Part shown: one piece after another, positions 1 through 8,319 of the stretch
How the letters are laid out: each line of letters starts with the position of its first letter
Position numbering within the stretch: position 1 is the stretch's first letter
NCBI RefSeq assembly: GCF_019799945.1
Contig: NZ_JABGCH010000001.1
Coordinates: forward strand, 186,001 to 250,000
DNA from: Modestobacter marinus
Lineage (GTDB): Bacteria; Actinomycetota; Actinomycetes; Mycobacteriales; Geodermatophilaceae
Length of the DNA: 64,000 bases
Direction of reading: 5' to 3'
Position numbers and translations under genes: made by a program
The notes under the pieces: generated by a model
Databases searched by the model: none
Told to the model about the DNA's origin: nothing
The model's input: the letters and a program-made list of their open reading frames with translations, nothing else

Positions 1-123
1 GGCCAGCCGGTCGCCGTCCCGGGCGTCGAGGACGAGGCGCCACCCGCGGGCGGCGAGCTCGGTGGCGAGAGCCCGGCCGAGGCCGCGGGAGGCGCCGGTG
101 ACGAGTGCGGTGGAGGTGTGCAT
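1..123 (-). CDS. SDR-family oxidoreductase, N-terminal fragment (cut by window edge)
   Basis: The 41 visible codons begin with ATG at 123 and read into a Rossmann nucleotide-binding motif, TGASRGLGRALA, the TGxxxGxG signature of short-chain dehydrogenases/reductases that use NAD(P)H. The remainder, including the YxxxK catalytic site, lies outside the window, so the substrate cannot be named. The gene is divergent from soxR with only 48 nt between them, and a SoxR box lies between a -35 and this start. The arrangement suggests an oxidoreductase induced by redox-active compounds, as in Streptomyces SoxR regulons (inference). Confidence 0.85.
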   Translation of the reverse strand, partial: MHTSTALVTGASRGLGRALATELAARGWRLVLDARDGDRLA

Positions 124-138
124 GGGGCTACGCTCGGA

Positions 139-160
139 CATAAAGTCGACTTGAGGTCAA
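139..160 (-). promoter_or_regulatory. SoxR box within the promoter of the divergent SDR gene
   Basis: Bases 139-156 match the enterobacterial SoxR operator consensus at 14 of 18 positions by my count, around a perfect core palindrome AAGTCGACTT (143-152). On the minus strand a -35-like TTGACC (160-155) precedes the dyad, which places the dyad in the spacer of a promoter reading toward the SDR gene. That is the geometry of MerR-family activation. No convincing -10 could be fixed at the expected 19-20 bp. Confidence 0.7.
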
Positions 161-171
161 GGGGGTCGACC

Positions 172-639
172 GTGCAACTGCTGACGATCGGTCAGGTGTC
201 CGCGCGCTCGGGGGTGGCGCCCTCGGCGCTGCGCTACTACGAGCAGCAGGGGCTGGTCACGGCCACGCGCACCGGCGGCGGGGCGCGGAGGTTCCCCCGG
301 AGCGTGCTCCGCCGGCTGGCGTTCGTGCGCGCCGCGCAGAACGTCGGGCTCTCGCTCACCGAGATCCGCGCCGCACTAAACACGCTGCCCGGCGAGCGAC
401 CTCCCACGGCGGCGGACTGGGCCCGGCTGTCCCGCGGCTGGCGCGACCGGCTCGACGCACAGATCGCCGCACTCACCCAGCTGCGCGACGGGCTGGACTC
501 CTGCATCGGCTGCGGGTGCCTGTCGCTGGACCGGTGCGCGCTGTCCAACCCGGGGGACGTGGCGAGCCGGGAGGGCGCCGGCGCCCGGTGGCTGTCGCCG
601 CTGCTGCGCCGGGTCCCGCCCACGTCGAACGCGGGCTGA
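172..639 (+). CDS. soxR: Redox-sensing MerR-family regulator SoxR
   Basis: 155-residue MerR-family activator. The N-terminus (LTIGQVSARSGVAPSALRYYE) is the winged helix-turn-helix, followed by a dimerisation helix. CIGCGCLSLDRC (Cys 111, 114, 116, 122) is the [2Fe-2S] cluster site with the same spacing as in E. coli SoxR, so it should sense oxidation or redox-cycling compounds. I chose GTG 172 because it places the HTH at the N-terminus; an upstream in-frame GTG at 118 would lie inside the divergent gene and cover the operator. The SoxR box at 139-160 is in the intergenic region. Confidence 0.93.
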   Translation: MQLLTIGQVSARSGVAPSALRYYEQQGLVTATRTGGGARRFPRSVLRRLAFVRAAQNVGLSLTEIRAALNTLPGERPPTAADWARLSRGWRDRLDAQIAALTQLRDGLDSCIGCGCLSLDRCALSNPGDVASREGAGARWLSPLLRRVPPTSNAG

Positions 640-645
640 GCGGCC

Positions 646-1872
646 TCAGCCGCGCGGCAGCCGCGCGGCCATCGCCGCGCGCAGCTCGTCGAGGCCCTCG
701 CCGGTCCGGGCCGAGACCGGCACGGCGCCGGGGTGGGCGCGGCGCAGCGCCGCCACGCACTCCGGCGGCGCCACGTCGACCTTGTTGAGCGCCAGCAGCT
801 CGGGATGGTCCCGCGCGCCGATCTCGGTGAGCACCCCGCGCACCGTCTCCACCTGGGCCGCGGCGTCCGGCGCGGAGGCGTCGACGACGTGCACCACCAG
901 GCCGGCGTCGACGACCTCCTCCAGCGTGGGCCGGAACGCGTCGACGAGCTCGTGCGGCAGGTGCCGGACCAGGCCCACGGTGTCGGTGACCGTCACCGTC
1001 CGGTCGTCGGGGAGCCGGGTGCGCCGCAGGGTCGGATCGACGGTCGCGAACAGCGCGTCCCCGACCGGGACGTCCGCACCGGTCAGCCGGTTGAGCAGCG
1101 CGGACTTGCCGGCGTTCGTGTACCCGGTCAGCGCGACCGAGGGCACCCGCGAGCGGCGGCGGCCGAAGCGGGTCCGCTGCCGGCGCCGGCCGATGTCGGC
1201 GACCTGCCGGCGCAGCAGGGCCATGCGGCGGCGCAGGTGCCGGAGCTGGCTCTCCAGGCGCTGCTCCCCGGAGGCTCGGGCACCGGTGCCCTGCCCGCGC
1301 AGCCGGGGCAGTTGGTAGGCGAGCTGGGCGAGCTCCACCTGCGCCTTGCCCTCACTGCTGCGGGCGTGCTGGGCGAAGATGTCCAGGATCAGCGCCACCC
1401 GGTCCACCACCCGGGCGCCGACCCGCTCCTCGAGGTTGCGCGTCTGCGCGGGGCTGAGCTCGCCGTCGGCGATGACCATCCCGGCGTCCCGGTCGCGCAC
1501 CAGGTCGGCCAGCCGGTCCACCTCGCCCGCGCCGAGGTACGTCGCCGGGTCGGGCTCGTCCCGGGGCTGGGTGATCCGGCCGACGACGGCCACCCCGTCG
1601 GTCTCGGCCAGCCGCTCCAGCTCGTCCAGGCCGCCGGACCCGCTCTCGTCGGCGTCCAGGCCGAGCAGGACGGCACGCGCCGGGTCCTCGCCGTCCTGCC
1701 GCGTCGCCGGGGCGCCGGTGTCCGGCAGGCCGGTGCCGCTCGAGCGGACGAGCCAGGATCCGGGCACCGCTGCCCCCTCTGCGCCAGTGACCGGGAGGGC
1801 GGCTGTGCTCGCCGCCGACGCCCGCGGGCGCCCGGTGGCACCAGGGTCGCCGCGCAGGGCGTCGGCTGCCAC
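646..1872 (-). CDS. hflX: GTPase HflX
   Basis: 408-residue ribosome-associated GTPase of the HflX family, which splits or rescues stalled ribosomes. All G motifs are visible: GYTNAGKS (G1, near residue 250), DTVG (G3), NKVD (G4) and SAR (G5). Before the G domain lies the HflX nucleotide-binding domain and the basic coiled linker rich in RRR. The first ~60 residues are low-complexity, and the true start may lie further in. Convergent with soxR, 6 nt apart. It is more arginine-rich around the linker than typical actinobacterial HflX and might be a second paralogue; that cannot be judged from this window. Confidence 0.88.
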   Translation of the reverse strand: MAADALRGDPGATGRPRASAASTAALPVTGAEGAAVPGSWLVRSSGTGLPDTGAPATRQDGEDPARAVLLGLDADESGSGGLDELERLAETDGVAVVGRITQPRDEPDPATYLGAGEVDRLADLVRDRDAGMVIADGELSPAQTRNLEERVGARVVDRVALILDIFAQHARSSEGKAQVELAQLAYQLPRLRGQGTGARASGEQRLESQLRHLRRRMALLRRQVADIGRRRQRTRFGRRRSRVPSVALTGYTNAGKSALLNRLTGADVPVGDALFATVDPTLRRTRLPDDRTVTVTDTVGLVRHLPHELVDAFRPTLEEVVDAGLVVHVVDASAPDAAAQVETVRGVLTEIGARDHPELLALNKVDVAPPECVAALRRAHPGAVPVSARTGEGLDELRAAMAARLPRG

Positions 1873-1880
1873 CCGAGGGC

Positions 1881-2138
1881 TCAGGCCGAGGCGGAGCCCG
1901 GTGGCCGGCGGTGCTGGTCGGCGACCCGGGGGAAGGGGGAGGTGGAGAAGACCGCCTCCACCGGGACGCCGAAGAAGGTCGCGATCCGCAGCGCGAGGTG
2001 CAGGCTCGGGTTGTACTCGCCGCGCTCCAGGTAGCCGACCGTCTGGTAGTGGACGCCGAGGGCGTCGGCCAGCTCCCGCCGGCTCACGCCCTGCTCGGCG
2101 CGGAGCACCGCGATCCGGTTGTGGACGCCGTCGGTCAC
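1881..2138 (-). CDS. Small Cro/CI-type helix-turn-helix regulator
   Basis: 85-residue protein that is essentially one HTH_3 domain: RIAVLRAEQGVSRRELADAL followed by GVHYQTVGYLERGEYNPSL, then a short tail. GTG 2138 is chosen because it overlaps the stop of the upstream permease as GTGA. It is the last gene of an ABC ATPase-permease-regulator operon, a layout common for multidrug/antibiotic ABC-2 exporters whose small regulator controls its own operon. A candidate operator is the inverted repeat at 3958-3976. Confidence 0.82.
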   Translation of the reverse strand: MTDGVHNRIAVLRAEQGVSRRELADALGVHYQTVGYLERGEYNPSLHLALRIATFFGVPVEAVFSTSPFPRVADQHRRPPGSASA

Positions 2139-2989
2139 CTCACCCACTGCAGCGCAGCCTCCCGTGCGGCCTGCACCTGGGAGCCCGACTGCCGCCGGGC
2201 CATCCGGCGCAGCACCCGCGGTGCGACGAGGCAGCCCGCCACGGCCCACGTGGCCAGCACCAGCACGGCGAGCCCCGGGCGCCACACCTCGCCGAGCTCG
2301 CCCGCGGCCGCCGCGTCGGGCAGGAACGCCCAGCGCAGCCCGTGGCCCAGCCAGTAGACCGGGAACAGCTGCGCCACCGCCTGCACCCAGCCCCACAGGG
2401 CCTGCACCGGCGCGAGGATCCCGGAGATGCCGACCAGGACCAGGATCGGGAGCATCCCCCAGGTGCCCATCTTCTGGACGCTGGGGACGGCCGCGCCGAG
2501 GACCATCCCCCAGGGCAGCGTGGCCAGCAGACCGAGCACGACCAGCCCCAGCACGGTCGCCCAGCCGGCCGCCCCGCGGTGCATCAGGTCGTCGAAGAGC
2601 AGCAGCGCGGGCAGGAGCACCACCAGCAGGCTGGGGGCCAGGGACAGCGACTGCATGGTCAGCTGGCCGGTGACGTAGCCGGGCATCCCGTGCGGGAGCG
2701 CCTTGTGGCGGAGCAGCGTGCCGTCCTCCCGCTCCATGGCGAGCGAGTACGCGGGCCCGATGACCACGCCGAAGGTGAGGAAGCCGCCGAGGATGCTGGG
2801 CAGCGCGAAGCTGGGGTACAGCAGGCCGCTGTCGCCGACCTCGTCGTTCCGGTTGAACCACAGCCAGGCCAGCGTGACCAGCCCGGTGAACAGGTAGAAG
2901 CCCTGGTCCTGCGGGCTGCGCAGGCTCTGCAGGAACTCCGTCCAGCCGCGCCGCAGGCCCTGCCGGACCGCGTTCCGGGTGGGGTTCAC
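2135..2989 (-). CDS. ABC-2 type exporter permease
   Basis: 284-residue membrane protein with about six hydrophobic segments, for example GLVTLAWLWF, ILGGFLTFGVVIGPAYSLA, LLVVLLPALLLF, VLGLVVLGLLATLPWGMVLG and MLPILVLVGISGILAP. The REDGTLLRHKALP segment after TM2 is typical of ABC-2 permeases. Start ATG overlaps the upstream ATPase stop (ATGA at 2986-2989) and its stop overlaps the downstream regulator, so all three are translationally coupled. The substrate is unknown; a drug, lipid or peptide exporter is most likely. Confidence 0.85.
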   Translation of the reverse strand: MNPTRNAVRQGLRRGWTEFLQSLRSPQDQGFYLFTGLVTLAWLWFNRNDEVGDSGLLYPSFALPSILGGFLTFGVVIGPAYSLAMEREDGTLLRHKALPHGMPGYVTGQLTMQSLSLAPSLLVVLLPALLLFDDLMHRGAAGWATVLGLVVLGLLATLPWGMVLGAAVPSVQKMGTWGMLPILVLVGISGILAPVQALWGWVQAVAQLFPVYWLGHGLRWAFLPDAAAAGELGEVWRPGLAVLVLATWAVAGCLVAPRVLRRMARRQSGSQVQAAREAALQWVR

Positions 2990-3915
2990 CGGGTCACCTC
3001 CGCGAGCTCGCCCGGGCGGGTGGCGGACTCGAACCGCTGCACCATCGCCAGGTAGGTGTCCTCCAGGCCGGCCCGCCGCACCTCCAGGTCGGTGAGCTCG
3101 TCGCCGTGCTGGGCCAGCAGTTGCCGGACGAAGGGCACCGGCGCGGCGGTGGGGTGCACGAACACCTCGCCGTCGCAGGTCCAGCGCACCTCGCTGCGCC
3201 CGGCGACCTCGCGGGCCAGCGCGTCGGGGCTGCCGTCGGCGACGATCCGCCCGTCGGTCAGGATCAGGATGCGGTCGGCCAACCGCTCGGCCTCGGCCAG
3301 GTCATGCGTGGTGAGCAGGATGGTCGTGCCCTCCAGGTCCGAGAGCCGGTGCACCAGGTCGTGGAAGTCCCGGCGGGCCTGCGGGTCGAAGCCGGCGGTG
3401 GGCTCGTCGAGGAACAGCAGCTCGGGGCGGCCGATGATGCCGACGGCGACGTCGAGGCGCCGCCGCTGCCCCCCGGAGAGGGTCGCGATCTTGCGGTCGG
3501 CGCCGTCGGTCAGGCCGACGGTGTCCAGCAGCCACTCCACGTCGTAGGGGCGCGGGTGCTCGGCGGTCGCGTACGGCGCGTAGTAGCCGCCCAGGTAGCC
3601 GAGCAGGCGGCGCGGTGTCCACCGCGGGTGGTCCCGCCAGGACTGGAGCACCACGCCGACCCGGGCCCGCCAGGCGTCGTCGGCGGTGGCCGGGTCGGCG
3701 CCGAGCACCCGGACGGTGCCGGCGGAGGGCAGCCGGAAGCCCTCCAGCACCTCGATCGTCGTCGTCTTGCCGGCGCCGTTCGGCCCGAGCAGGCAGACGA
3801 CCTCACCGGGGTGGACGTCGAAGTGGACCCCGGTGAGGACCTCGTGCGTCCCGTAGCTCATCTGCAGGTCGCGGACGGCGACGACCGGCTCGGCGGACGG
3901 GGGGATCGTCGGCAT
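2986..3915 (-). CDS. ABC exporter ATP-binding subunit (DrrA-like)
   Basis: 309-residue ATPase. Walker A is GPNGAGKTTT, the Q-loop follows in VVLQSWRDH, the signature is LSGGQRRRLD, and Walker B is LLFLDEPTAGFD, followed by TTHD. The ~80-residue C-terminal extension after the nucleotide-binding domain is usual for DrrA/NodI-type exporters. ATG 3915 has an AGGAG ribosome-binding site 6 nt upstream. It is the first gene of the exporter operon with its permease and HTH regulator. Confidence 0.92.
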   Translation of the reverse strand: MPTIPPSAEPVVAVRDLQMSYGTHEVLTGVHFDVHPGEVVCLLGPNGAGKTTTIEVLEGFRLPSAGTVRVLGADPATADDAWRARVGVVLQSWRDHPRWTPRRLLGYLGGYYAPYATAEHPRPYDVEWLLDTVGLTDGADRKIATLSGGQRRRLDVAVGIIGRPELLFLDEPTAGFDPQARRDFHDLVHRLSDLEGTTILLTTHDLAEAERLADRILILTDGRIVADGSPDALAREVAGRSEVRWTCDGEVFVHPTAAPVPFVRQLLAQHGDELTDLEVRRAGLEDTYLAMVQRFESATRPGELAEVTR

Positions 3916-3948
3916 CGGGCACTCCTGTCGCCGCGGCGGGTGCCCGAG

Positions 3949-3976
3949 ATAGTAGGAGTGCTACATCCCGTAGCAC
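3949..3976 (-). promoter_or_regulatory. Operator-like inverted repeat and -10 in front of the ABC exporter operon
   Basis: A perfect inverted repeat GTGCTAC-atccc-GTAGCAC spans 3958-3976, about 45 bp upstream of the ATPase start. On the minus strand a -10-like TACTAT lies at 3954-3949, so the repeat occupies the -35/-10 interval, where a repressor would block transcription. The small HTH protein encoded at the end of the operon is the obvious candidate ligand (inference). Confidence 0.6.
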
Positions 3977-4011
3977 CAGTGCTGTCAGCGCGGGACGGTG
4001 TCGTGGAGGAA

Positions 4012-4030
4012 CCCGGCCGGCGCGGCCGGG
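4012..4030 (-). terminator. GC-rich hairpin after the cobalamin operon
   Basis: CCCGGCC-ggcgc-GGCCGGG forms a 7-bp perfect stem 12 nt past the stop of the cobA-type gene (4043), in the leftward direction of that operon. There is no U-tract beyond a short GTTCC, as is common in GC-rich actinobacteria. It separates the cobalamin operon from the exporter promoter. Confidence 0.5.
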
Positions 4031-4042
4031 GTCATCGGTGGC

Positions 4043-5281
4043 TCAGCGCGCAGCGCCGAGGGAGACGACGTCCCCGACGACCCAGACCGCCGGCGGGCGG
4101 ACGCCCTCGTCGGCGATCGTCCGGGGCAGCCCGGCGAGCGTGGTGCGCAGCGTGCGCTGGGTGGGGGTCGCCCCGTCGGTGACGACGGCGACCGGCGTCC
4201 GCGGGTCCCGGCCGTGCTCGACCAGCGACGCGGCGATCGCGGCGGCGGTGTCGACGCCCATGAGCACCACGACGGTCCCGCGCAGCCGGCCGAGCGCGGC
4301 CCAGTCGACCAGCGACTGCGGGTGCCCCGGCGGCACGTGCCCGGAGACGACGACGAACTCGTGGGTCATCCCGCGGTGGGTGACCGGGATGCCGGCCAGC
4401 CCGGGGACGGCGATCGCACTGGTCACGCCGGGCACCACCTCCACCGGGACGCCGGCGGCCGCGCAGGCCTCGACCTCCTCCCAGCCGCGGCCGAAGACGA
4501 ACGGGTCGCCGCCCTTGAGCCGCACGACCCGGCGACCGGCCTGCGCGTGCGCGACCAGCAGCTCGTTGATCTGCTCCTGCGCCATCGACCGGCCGCGCGG
4601 CAGCTTGGAGGCGTCGATGACCTCGACCCCGGCGGGCAGCGAGGCCAGCAGCGCCTGCGGGGCGAGGTGGTCGGCGACGACGACGTCGGCGGTGGCGACC
4701 GCCTGCCGGCCGCGCACGGTGACCAGCCCCGGGTCGCCCGGGCCACCGCCGACGAGCACGACGCTGCCGGGCGCATCGGCCGGCGCGCGGGAGGTCCGGT
4801 CGGCGATCGAGCCGTCGGTCAGCCCGGCGAGCACCGCGTCCCGCACGCTGACCGCCCGCTGCGGGTCCCCGCCGCCGTGCACACCCACCACGAGGTCGCC
4901 CTGCCGGCCGACGGCGGGGGTCCACACGCTGGAGGCGGCGCGGTCGTCGGCGCGCGCGCAGAAGACCCGGGCGCGCTCGGCCTCGGCGGCGACCGCCGCG
5001 TTGACCGCCGGGTCGTCGGTGGCGGCGACGGCGTACCAGGTGCCGGCCAGGTCGCCGTCGGCGTAGCGGCGGGCGTGCCAGGTGACCGCGCCAGGGCCGA
5101 CCAGCGCCTCCAGGGCCGGGGTCACCTCGGGGCTGACCACGGTGATGTCGGCGCCGGCCTCGAGCAGGCCGGCGACCCGTCGGTGGGCGACCTGGCCGCC
5201 GCCCACGACGACGACCCGGCGCCCGGAGAGCCGCAGGCCGACCGGGTAGACGGCTGCCGAGCGGGGGTCGGGCGTGGTCAT
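4043..5281 (-). CDS. cobA: Uroporphyrinogen-III C-methyltransferase with N-terminal siroheme-synthase domain
   Basis: 412 residues in two domains. Residues 1-~155 are a precorrin-2 dehydrogenase (CysG-N/Met8-like) with the NAD-binding motif VVVVGGGQVAHRR. Residues ~170-410 are a SAM-dependent uroporphyrinogen-III methyltransferase with VLVGGGPGDPGLVTVRG, RLKGGDPFVFGRG and a VVPGVTSA core. It makes precorrin-2, the branch point to cobalamin and siroheme, so the product could also be called CysG. It is the last gene of the riboswitch-led operon; its ATG (5281) shares one base with the stop of the cobE-cobC gene (TGATG). Confidence 0.9.
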   Translation of the reverse strand: MTTPDPRSAAVYPVGLRLSGRRVVVVGGGQVAHRRVAGLLEAGADITVVSPEVTPALEALVGPGAVTWHARRYADGDLAGTWYAVAATDDPAVNAAVAAEAERARVFCARADDRAASSVWTPAVGRQGDLVVGVHGGGDPQRAVSVRDAVLAGLTDGSIADRTSRAPADAPGSVVLVGGGPGDPGLVTVRGRQAVATADVVVADHLAPQALLASLPAGVEVIDASKLPRGRSMAQEQINELLVAHAQAGRRVVRLKGGDPFVFGRGWEEVEACAAAGVPVEVVPGVTSAIAVPGLAGIPVTHRGMTHEFVVVSGHVPPGHPQSLVDWAALGRLRGTVVVLMGVDTAAAIAASLVEHGRDPRTPVAVVTDGATPTQRTLRTTLAGLPRTIADEGVRPPAVWVVGDVVSLGAAR

Positions 5282-6669
5282 CAGCTCTTTCCTGGGCCGC
5301 CGGCCGACGGGGTGCCGGACCGGTCAAGGATCGCAGCCAGGTCCGCGGCGAACGCACGCGAGGTCGCCGGGTCCCGGACGGCGACGCGCAGGTGGTCCGC
5401 CGTCAGGCCGGGGAACGTGTCGCCGCGGCGCACCGCCCAGCCCGCGGCCCGCAGCCGCTCGCGGACCTGCGCTCCGCCGGGGACCCGGAGCAGGACGAAC
5501 GACGACCGGGGCTCGCCGACCACCGCCGCCCGGGCCGGCAGGGCGTCGAGCAGCGCGGCCCGGTGCGCGGCCAGCTGGTGCGCGACCGCCTCGGCCTCGG
5601 CCCGCGCGGCGGGGGAGGTGCAGGCGGTCAGCGCGGCCAGCGCGGGGGTCGACACCGGCCAGTGCGGCTGCCGGGCGGCGAGCCGGGCGACCAGGTCGGC
5701 CGGACCGAGGGCGTAGCCGACCCGCAGCCCGGCGAGCCCCCAGGTCTTGGTCAGGCTGCGCACCACGAGCAGGCCCGGGAGGTCCCGCCGTCCGGCCAGC
5801 GACTCCGGCTCGCCCGGGACGGTGTCGGCGAACGCCTCGTCGACCAGCAGCACCCGGCCCGGGCGGGCGAGGGCGGCGACGTCCGGCGCGGGGTGCAGCA
5901 CCGAGGTGGGGTTGGTCGGGTTGCCGAGCACCACCAGGTCGGCGTCGTCCGGCACGCTGCGCAGCCGGTACCCGGGCGGCGCCAGCAGCAGCCGCTCGAC
6001 CGGGTGGCCGGCGGCGCGCAGCGCGGCCTCCGGCTCGGTGAACGACGGGTGGACGACGACCGCGCGGCGCGGGGTGAGCGCCCGGGCGACGAGGGTGAAC
6101 GCCTCCGCGGCACCGGCGGTGAGCAGCACCTCGTCCGGCTGGCGCCCGTGCGCCGCGGCGACCGCGGCCCGCGCGGAGCGGTCGTCGGGATAGGCGGCGC
6201 TGTCGTCCAGCGCCTCGTGCAGCACCGCGCGGAGCCAGCCCGGAGGTGCGCCGGCGCGGACGTTGACCGCGAGGTCGGTGAGCCCCGGCGCGACCTCCGC
6301 GTCCCCGTGGTGCCCCAGGTCGACGTGCCGGGCCACCGCGACGGTGACCCGGCCGTGCGCCGTCTTGCCGACGACGAGCTCCCCGCCGCCGAGCAGCGCC
6401 GCCGCCTCGGCCACCGAGGGGGTGCCGACCGCGGCGGCGACCCGGCTCGAGGGCGCGGGGACCGGGACCGCGGCCAGCGCCGCCGCGGGGTGCCCGGTCA
6501 GCTCCCAGCCGCGCTGACGGGCGGCCGCCCGCAGTCCCGGCTCGGCGGCCCGGGCGTCGAGGGTGGCCAGGGTGACGCCGTCCGCCCCGTCCGGCAGGAC
6601 GGCGTCGACCGCGGCCAGCACCTCGTCGGCGGCCACCTCGTGGCAGGCCCCGACGCCCACGGTGATCAC
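5281..6669 (-). CDS. cobC: CobE/CbiG-C domain fused to CobC-type PLP aminotransferase
   Basis: 462 residues. Residues 1-~115 (GVGACHEVAADEVLAAV ... GELVVGKTAHGRVTVAVARH) resemble CobE / the C-terminal domain of CbiG. Residues ~120-455 are a class I/II PLP enzyme of the CobC family, with SLTKTWGLAGLRVGY carrying the Schiff-base lysine (about K308), FVLLRVPGG and a C-terminal RVAVRD segment. CobC homologues make the aminopropanol phosphate side-chain precursor or assist its attachment. Typical CobC proteins are ~330-360 aa, so the extra length is the fused domain. GTG 6669 overlaps the stop of a micro-ORF (GTGA). I am confident of the domains, less of whether the N-terminal one is active. Confidence 0.85.
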   Translation of the reverse strand: MITVGVGACHEVAADEVLAAVDAVLPDGADGVTLATLDARAAEPGLRAAARQRGWELTGHPAAALAAVPVPAPSSRVAAAVGTPSVAEAAALLGGGELVVGKTAHGRVTVAVARHVDLGHHGDAEVAPGLTDLAVNVRAGAPPGWLRAVLHEALDDSAAYPDDRSARAAVAAAHGRQPDEVLLTAGAAEAFTLVARALTPRRAVVVHPSFTEPEAALRAAGHPVERLLLAPPGYRLRSVPDDADLVVLGNPTNPTSVLHPAPDVAALARPGRVLLVDEAFADTVPGEPESLAGRRDLPGLLVVRSLTKTWGLAGLRVGYALGPADLVARLAARQPHWPVSTPALAALTACTSPAARAEAEAVAHQLAAHRAALLDALPARAAVVGEPRSSFVLLRVPGGAQVRERLRAAGWAVRRGDTFPGLTADHLRVAVRDPATSRAFAADLAAILDRSGTPSAGGPGKS

Positions 6670-6746
6670 GAGCCCGCCTCGCTGGCGCTCGGCCAGCCGG
6701 TGCTCAGTGATGCCCTGCTCCTGCGCGACCTCGCGAGCTCGGTCAC
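6666..6746 (-). CDS. Micro-ORF bridging cbiO and the cobE-cobC gene (copy A)
   Basis: A 26-codon ORF fills the cbiO/cobC gap exactly. Its GTG (6746) overlaps the cbiO stop as GTGA, and its TGA (6668-6666) overlaps the next GTG start as GTGA. The peptide has the pattern M-x2-LA-x-S-x2-SRA ... WPSA-x-E and is clearly related to the micro-ORF at 11317-11391 in the same operon (shared LA-x-S-x2-SRA and WP). Possible roles are carrying ribosomes across the gap or simply being the translated form of a short intergenic repeat; no function is known. Confidence 0.5.
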   Translation of the reverse strand: MTELARSRRSRASLSTGWPSASEAGS

Positions 6747-7588
6747 GCCCGGACCCCGGGGGTGTCGGGCAGCGCGGCCAGCAGGGCGTCGGCGTCGCGG
6801 GGGAGGGCGCCGTCGGGCAGCAGGCCCAGCTCGCGCAGCCGCGCGCCGACCGTCAGCGCCCACGGCCGGTCCAGCCGGGCGCCGGCGAGGAGCGCGTCGT
6901 CCCCGAGGACGACGTCCGGCGCGCCCTGCACCACCCGCCCGCCGACGACGACGGCCACCTCGTCGGCCCAGCGCAGGGCCAGGTCGACGTCGTGGGTGCT
7001 CATCACCACGGTGGAGTCGGCCTCCTGCAGCCGGGCGAGCGCGGCCAGCGCCTCGCCGACCGCGGTCGGGTCGAGGCCGGCGGTGGGCTCGTCGAGCAGC
7101 AGCACGCACGGGCGCATGGCGACCGCGCCGGCGATCGCCACCCGCTTGCGCTCGCCGTAGGACAGCTGGTGGGTGGGGCGGCCGGCCAGCGGCGCGACGC
7201 CGAGCAGGTCGAGGGCCTCGGCGACGCGGGCCCGGACCTCCGCCTCGGGCAGGCCGAGGTTCACCGGGCCGAACGAGACGTCCTGGGCCACCGAGGCGCT
7301 GAACAGCTGGTCGTCGGGGTCCTGCAGGACCAGTTGCACCTCCTGCCGGTGCGCCCGCAGGCCGGCCCGGGTGTGCCGCAGCTCCGCGCCGTCCAGGGTC
7401 ACCCGCCCGCGCGCGGGCCGCAGCGCCCCGGACAGGCAGCGCAGCAGCGTGGTCTTGCCCGAGCCGTTCGCGCCCAGCACCGCCAGCCGCCGTCCGGCCG
7501 GGACGGTGAGGGACGCACCGTCCAGGACGGGCGCGCCGCGGTCGTAGCCGACGACCAGGCCCTCGGCGGCGAGCGTCAGGTGGCTCAT
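6743..7588 (-). CDS. cbiO: ECF cobalt transporter ATPase CbiO
   Basis: 281-residue ATPase of the energy-coupling-factor type. Walker [11 protein letters not shown]-loop [12 protein letters not shown] (the DPDDQ/F motif is diagnostic of CbiO/EcfA), signature [12 protein letters not shown], and Walker [13 protein letters not shown] are all present. It powers Co2+ import with CbiM (substrate-binding), CbiN and CbiQ encoded directly upstream in the transcript. ATG 7588 overlaps the cbiQ stop as ATGA. Confidence 0.93.
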   Translation of the reverse strand: MSHLTLAAEGLVVGYDRGAPVLDGASLTVPAGRRLAVLGANGSGKTTLLRCLSGALRPARGRVTLDGAELRHTRAGLRAHRQEVQLVLQDPDDQLFSASVAQDVSFGPVNLGLPEAEVRARVAEALDLLGVAPLAGRPTHQLSYGERKRVAIAGAVAMRPCVLLLDEPTAGLDPTAVGEALAALARLQEADSTVVMSTHDVDLALRWADEVAVVVGGRVVQGAPDVVLGDDALLAGARLDRPWALTVGARLRELGLLPDGALPRDADALLAALPDTPGVRA

Positions 7589-8319
7589 GCCGCCACCCCG
7601 ACGGCGAGGAGGACGGCCAGGCCCGCGACGGTCGCGGCGACGAACCGGCGGGACGACGGCCGCGCCTCCGGCAGCACCTGCAGCCCGACGTCCATGCCGC
7701 GGCCGGCCAGCCCGTCCTGCAGCCGCCGGGCGCGGTCCCAGGAGCGGGTGAGCACGGCGGCGGTCAGCGCCCCGGCCGACCGGTAGGAGCCGCGGACGGA
7801 GGCGTAGCCCATCCGGGCGGCCTGCGCCTCGCGGATGGTGGTCAGGCTGGTGAGCAGCACGAACAGCAGCCGGTAGGTCACCGAGGCGACCTCCACCACG
7901 GCCGCCGGCACCCGCAGCCGCTGCAGGGCCGGGAGCAGGTCGGACATCGGGGTGGTGGTGGCCAGCAGCAGCACCGCCGCGCTGCCGGCCAGCGCGTGGC
8001 CGATCAGGCTGCCGGCGCGCGCGGCGGCGTCCGGGGCCCAGCCGATCCCGTCCCCGCCCACCTCGACCACCGCGGTGACCGCGCTGACCAGGATGAACGC
8101 CAGCGGCAGCCGGACGGCCCGGCCGAACGTACGGGCGGGGACCCGGGCCGGGCCCAGGGCCAGCACCACCGCGGTCAGCCCCACCAGCACGCTGCCCGGC
8201 CAGGCCGGCAGCACCAGCGCGCAGACCACCAGCCCGAGGCTGAGCAGCAGCTTGTCGGCCGGCGACCGGACCCGCCACGCGCTGGCCCACGCGGCGTCGT
8301 CGATCGCCAGGCCGGTCAC
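7585..8319 (-). CDS. cbiQ: ECF cobalt transporter transmembrane subunit CbiQ
   Basis: 244-residue membrane coupling protein. Four to five hydrophobic segments are visible. The cytoplasmic helices that dock to the ATPase carry [16 protein letters not shown] and [15 protein letters not shown] sequence, the two Ala-Arg-Gly motifs of T-subunits. GTG 8319 overlaps the cbiN stop as GTGA; longer starts would lie within cbiN. Part of cbiMNQO. Confidence 0.9.
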   Translation of the reverse strand: MTGLAIDDAAWASAWRVRSPADKLLLSLGLVVCALVLPAWPGSVLVGLTAVVLALGPARVPARTFGRAVRLPLAFILVSAVTAVVEVGGDGIGWAPDAAARAGSLIGHALAGSAAVLLLATTTPMSDLLPALQRLRVPAAVVEVASVTYRLLFVLLTSLTTIREAQAARMGYASVRGSYRSAGALTAAVLTRSWDRARRLQDGLAGRGMDVGLQVLPEARPSSRRFVAATVAGLAVLLAVGVAA

